Below are positions 13,395 to 16,117 of a stretch of 16,117 bases of DNA, piece by piece; positions within the stretch are counted from its first letter, which is position 1; every line of letters begins with the position of its first letter. This DNA comes from an uncultured bacterium. Lineage in GTDB: Bacteria > Spirochaetota > Spirochaetia > Sphaerochaetales > Sphaerochaetaceae. Made by a program: the position numbers and the translations under genes. The notes beneath the pieces were generated by a model. The model ran no database searches. It was not told the DNA's origin and saw only the letters and a program-made list of their open reading frames with translations. The stretch covers positions 1-16,117 of the forward strand of contig CAJMOS010000070.1 in the NCBI GenBank assembly GCA_905215015.1, written 5' to 3'.

Positions 13395-14792
13395 TCAGCC
13401 GGCGAGATGGGCCTGTTTCAGGTCCTTGCGGTTCGCCAGGACAAAAGCCAGGAAGACGGCCGCATACAGCAACCAGCCTCCAAGGCCATCAATGACGGCA
13501 TAGCCGACAAGGCTGGCGGCAGCGAGCGCCAACAGCCAGCAGAGATCGCCGGTGTTGATGATGCGGACATGTTTCCAGACCATGTATTCCGTAAGCAGCA
13601 TGCGGATGCCCAGCAAAAAGACGATGCTGAAAATGACCATCGTCAAATCGTGCCTCACCAATACCGTCAGGATGGTCGTCCAGCCCGAAACCACCATCAT
13701 GACCACGTTGATCGAGAGCAGCTTGCTCTCCTGATGGCCCGCCTTCAGGAAGGTATTGAGCACCGGCGTGGTCCGGCTCTCGAAGAAGATGACCGGAAGC
13801 AGGCAGGAAATATACCAGATTGCCTGATGATACTCGGGGAGGAACCACTGCATCAGCGCTTCCAGAGGAAAATAGAATAGCCCGACCAAGGCGGTGATCT
13901 TCATGGCCGACAGCCCGGAGTTGTGGGCAAGCATGCCATACTTCTCGTGCGGGCTCCGCACTATCAACGGGTACAGTACCACGGAGAACTGGTTGAGGAA
14001 CTGGACCGTGCAGATCAGCGCCACCAGCGCGAAGCTGACCATGCCGAAGGTCTCGATCGGCCACGTGTATTCGATGGAGAACTGGACGATGCCGAGCAGA
14101 AGCATGCCGCTGATTGTGGCGAAGGTCACCTTGAACCCCCGATAGAAATCCTTGCCGATGGAGTTCCACGTCTGCCGCACTCCCGCCCTTGGGGCCTGCA
14201 ACACCTCGCGCCCATAGCGGAGGATGGCGAACAGCATGACCGCCTTGCCGCCGATCTCGCACAGGGCGACATGGAGGAAATCCCCTTTGCCAAGAGCCAG
14301 CATGACAATCTGGCTCGAGGAAATCAAAATCCGCTCAAAGACAAAGTTCCTGGCATAGAGCCCCACCTTGTCGGTCGCCTGGAGCACATACTGGAAATAG
14401 ACCCGGGGCAGCATGACCAGACACTCGATTGCCGTGCAGGCCAGCACGAGGCGGACATCTCTGTGGTGGGAGGCCAAGGCGCAAAGGAAGAAGATCCCGC
14501 TGACCAGGACGTCGTACAGGCAGAACCACAGGAACTCCGAGTGGAGCAACGGATAATCGACCTGCCCTTCCTTCTCCTCTCCAAGGCGCAGGAACATGCC
14601 GTCGACCCAGCCAAGGTGCAGGTAAGGAAGATAGGTCATGAAAAGCGCCATCATCTGCCAGTAACCGTATTGGGTGGCGCCCAGACACTTGGGAATCAGG
14701 ATGCCGGTCAAGGTCGAAAGGATGACATTCACCACATTGGCGAACAAGGATTTCCGGACCTTCTGCCGGGAGGACTCATGGGTAACCTTCAT
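13395..14792 (-). CDS. Polysaccharide flippase-like (Wzx/MOP superfamily) membrane protein
   Basis: This 465-residue inner-membrane protein probably moves a lipid-linked sugar or similar amphipathic molecule across the membrane. Up to about twelve hydrophobic segments are visible. The N-terminus has the usual flippase opening: a short basic stretch (RQKVRKSLF), a first helix NVVNVILSTLTGILIPKCLG, then ATQYGYWQMM, where the G-x-x-x-Y-G-Y/W pattern is conserved in Wzx-like proteins. The ATG at 14792 is used because this conserved opening begins there. The open frame continues upstream to 15167 but that part is an antisense shadow of glgA and is not protein-like. No clear Shine-Dalgarno site or convincing promoter was seen. 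It stands alone, without glycosyltransferase or polymerase neighbours, so its cargo cannot be named. Confidence 0.85.
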   Translation of the reverse strand: MKVTHESSRQKVRKSLFANVVNVILSTLTGILIPKCLGATQYGYWQMMALFMTYLPYLHLGWVDGMFLRLGEEKEGQVDYPLLHSEFLWFCLYDVLVSGIFFLCALASHHRDVRLVLACTAIECLVMLPRVYFQYVLQATDKVGLYARNFVFERILISSSQIVMLALGKGDFLHVALCEIGGKAVMLFAILRYGREVLQAPRAGVRQTWNSIGKDFYRGFKVTFATISGMLLLGIVQFSIEYTWPIETFGMVSFALVALICTVQFLNQFSVVLYPLIVRSPHEKYGMLAHNSGLSAMKITALVGLFYFPLEALMQWFLPEYHQAIWYISCLLPVIFFESRTTPVLNTFLKAGHQESKLLSINVVMMVVSGWTTILTVLVRHDLTMVIFSIVFLLGIRMLLTEYMVWKHVRIINTGDLCWLLALAAASLVGYAVIDGLGGWLLYAAVFLAFVLANRKDLKQAHLAG

Positions 14793-14953
14793 ACGGAACA
14801 ACGTTACACCGAAAAAGCGCCAATGGGAACTATGGGCTTCGGCAATTCCACGCCACCTGTCGGGCAGCCGGACATCGTGTGGGAAACATGTCAATCTGCT
14901 GTGAAACTCCCTGTTTTGCCCACAGGAACGCTGTTCTCGTGTTGTGTTTTCGC

Positions 14954-14982
14954 TTGACGCTGGATTGGGGAAGTGGTGGAAT
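14954..14982 (+). promoter_or_regulatory. Possible promoter of glgA
   Basis: TTGACG (14954-14959, five of six) and TGGAAT (14977-14982, four of six) are 17 bp apart in the gap between the flippase and glgA genes. Transcription would begin at or very near the glgA ATG. The same GGTGGA that forms part of the -10 could instead be a distant Shine-Dalgarno site, so the two roles cannot both hold. The remaining 160 bp of this gap show nothing else I can identify. Confidence 0.27.
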
Positions 14983-14988
14983 GAGAGT

Positions 14989-16117
14989 ATGAGGATTTTC
15001 ATGGTTTCCGGCGAGGCTGTCCCTTTCTGCAAGACAGGAGGACTGGCCGATGTGGTGGGGGCGCTCAGCCAGGCATTGGCTGGCAGGGGACACGACGCAC
15101 GTGTCCTTCTTCCCCTGTACGGAAGCATCGACCAAAGCAAGATGGAGGAAACCGGACTTACGGCCACCGTCAGCGTGGACGGAAAGGAAGAGCAGGTCGC
15201 TTTCCTCAGGCAGGAAGTCGGGAAAGTCCCCTACTATTTCGTCAGCCATCCCCTTTTCACCGGACGAAAGGGCATCTACGGCAAGACTTCGGTCGAGCCA
15301 TACAACGACAACATCGAGCGCTACACGCTGCTCGACAAGGCGGCGTTGGCCCTTCCCGAATTGCTTGGATGGAAGGTTGATGTGGTCCACTGCCACGATT
15401 GGACCACCGGGCTGGTGCCCTATATGATGAAAAAGCTCGGGAATCCGTTCTACAAGGACACCATGAGCATGACCACCATCCACAACCTTGCCTACCAGGG
15501 CGATTTCTCGCGGATGGATTTCCTCAAATGCGACCTTCCCGCCGAGCCGATGCTCTTCAAGGGACACGCCAGCGGCGCCCGGACCAATTTCCTGATGGCC
15601 GGCATCGCCTACAGCGACGAAGTGACCACCGTCAGCCCCACCTACGCCCAGGAAATCATGGGCGAGGAATACGGATGCGGGCTGGACTGGCTGCTACGCG
15701 AAAAGCAGGGGCACGTGAGCGGAATCATCAACGGCATCGACTACCGTGAGTGGGATCCACAGCAGGACAGGTTGCTGCCCGTACATTACTCGGCCGACCA
15801 CATGGAGGGCAAGGCCGAGTTGAAGCGGATGGTCCAGAAGGAATTCGGCCTGGCGGTGGACGAATCGGTTCCAATCATCAGCATAATCAGCCGCATCGCC
15901 GAGCAGAAGGGTTTCAAGCAGCTGTTGGACGGCTATCCCTGCGCGCTGGAGAGGATTGTCCGGGACAACAAGGTGCAGATGATCATCATCGGCACCGGAG
16001 AGCACGGCTGGGAAGAGCAAATGAAGGAAATCGGCAGCCGCTACCCCAACCTTTCGGTCAACATCCTCTTCGACAACCGCAAGGCCCACATGGTCGAGGC
16101 TGCCAGCGATTATTTCT
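14989..16117 (+). CDS. glgA: Glycogen (starch) synthase, ADP-glucose type, GT5 family (3' part missing)
   Basis: This enzyme extends alpha-1,4-glucan chains using ADP-glucose. The first 376 residues are visible and the frame runs off the right edge; full-length GlgA proteins are about 470-490 residues. Family motifs are the N-terminal KTGGLADV block with the substrate-binding lysine at residue 15, HCHDW at 134-138 followed by TTGLVPY, TIHNLAYQG at 163-171, TTVSPTYAQEI near 213-223, GIINGIDYREWDP near 245-257, and SRIAEQKG at 301-308, the start of the second Rossmann domain. The C-terminal active-site glutamate region is outside the window. The ATG at 14989 begins the conserved MRIFMVSGEAVPF opening. 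It is divergent from the flippase gene with a 196-bp gap; whether other glycogen genes follow cannot be seen. Confidence 0.95.
   Translation, partial: MRIFMVSGEAVPFCKTGGLADVVGALSQALAGRGHDARVLLPLYGSIDQSKMEETGLTATVSVDGKEEQVAFLRQEVGKVPYYFVSHPLFTGRKGIYGKTSVEPYNDNIERYTLLDKAALALPELLGWKVDVVHCHDWTTGLVPYMMKKLGNPFYKDTMSMTTIHNLAYQGDFSRMDFLKCDLPAEPMLFKGHASGARTNFLMAGIAYSDEVTTVSPTYAQEIMGEEYGCGLDWLLREKQGHVSGIINGIDYREWDPQQDRLLPVHYSADHMEGKAELKRMVQKEFGLAVDESVPIISIISRIAEQKGFKQLLDGYPCALERIVRDNKVQMIIIGTGEHGWEEQMKEIGSRYPNLSVNILFDNRKAHMVEAASDYF

Noticed and set aside
14793..15167. N-terminal extension of the flippase across glgA
   Set aside because: The extra 125 residues are low-quality sequence antisense to glgA and precede the conserved flippase opening at 14792.

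Overview
The window is a stretch of high-GC bacterial chromosome (GC in the mid-to-upper 50s by eye, with strong G/C preference at third codon positions). The best guess is a spirochaete of the Sphaerochaeta type. The basis is a solute-binding protein whose signal peptide ends in Ala-Gly-Gly-Ser-Ser-Glu with no lipobox cysteine, a pattern common in that group, together with a CUT1-type sugar transport operon. No rRNA or other phylogenetic marker was seen, so this is an inference. There are eleven clear protein genes, one probable small gene and two genes cut by the window edges. No tRNA, rRNA, CRISPR array, prophage or intact insertion sequence was found.

Layout. Positions 1-10860 are read entirely on the minus strand as three units. 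Unit A (1-3782, transcribed leftward) is a carbohydrate ABC importer: binding protein, a terminator-like hairpin, MalF-type permease, MalG-type permease and an MsmX/UgpC-type ATPase truncated at base 1. The last three genes are coupled by 8-bp and 4-bp overlaps. Unit B (3917-6525) joins an exported DUF362 protein, a PF03773-type permease, a 77-residue orphan and a pyridoxamine-phosphate-oxidase-fold flavoprotein, with spacings of 1 and 18 nt and a 41-bp overlap. Unit C (6691-10860) is a TetR regulator followed by two half-transporter ABC genes that overlap by 8 bp, with D-loops reading TDPENE and VDPENE.

The right part is more loosely packed. A 717-bp gap (10861-11577) carries a perfect palindrome next to the TetR start, several hairpins and a REP-like inverted repeat, but no convincing gene. 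A DEAD-box RNA helicase with a DbpA-type RNA-binding domain and an Arg/Gly-rich tail follows on the plus strand. It ends convergently against a polysaccharide flippase-like membrane protein on the minus strand, with a strong hairpin between them. Divergent from the flippase, a glycogen synthase gene (glgA) runs off the right edge.

How they work together. Unit A would import an unidentified sugar or oligosaccharide, and glgA would store glucose as glycogen, though nothing in the sequence links the two. Unit C looks like a self-regulated heterodimeric transporter for a small molecule, possibly siderophore-like or toxic. Unit B is the least understood set. Its gene order suggests one shared redox or metal/metalloid-related process across the cytoplasmic membrane, which is inference only.
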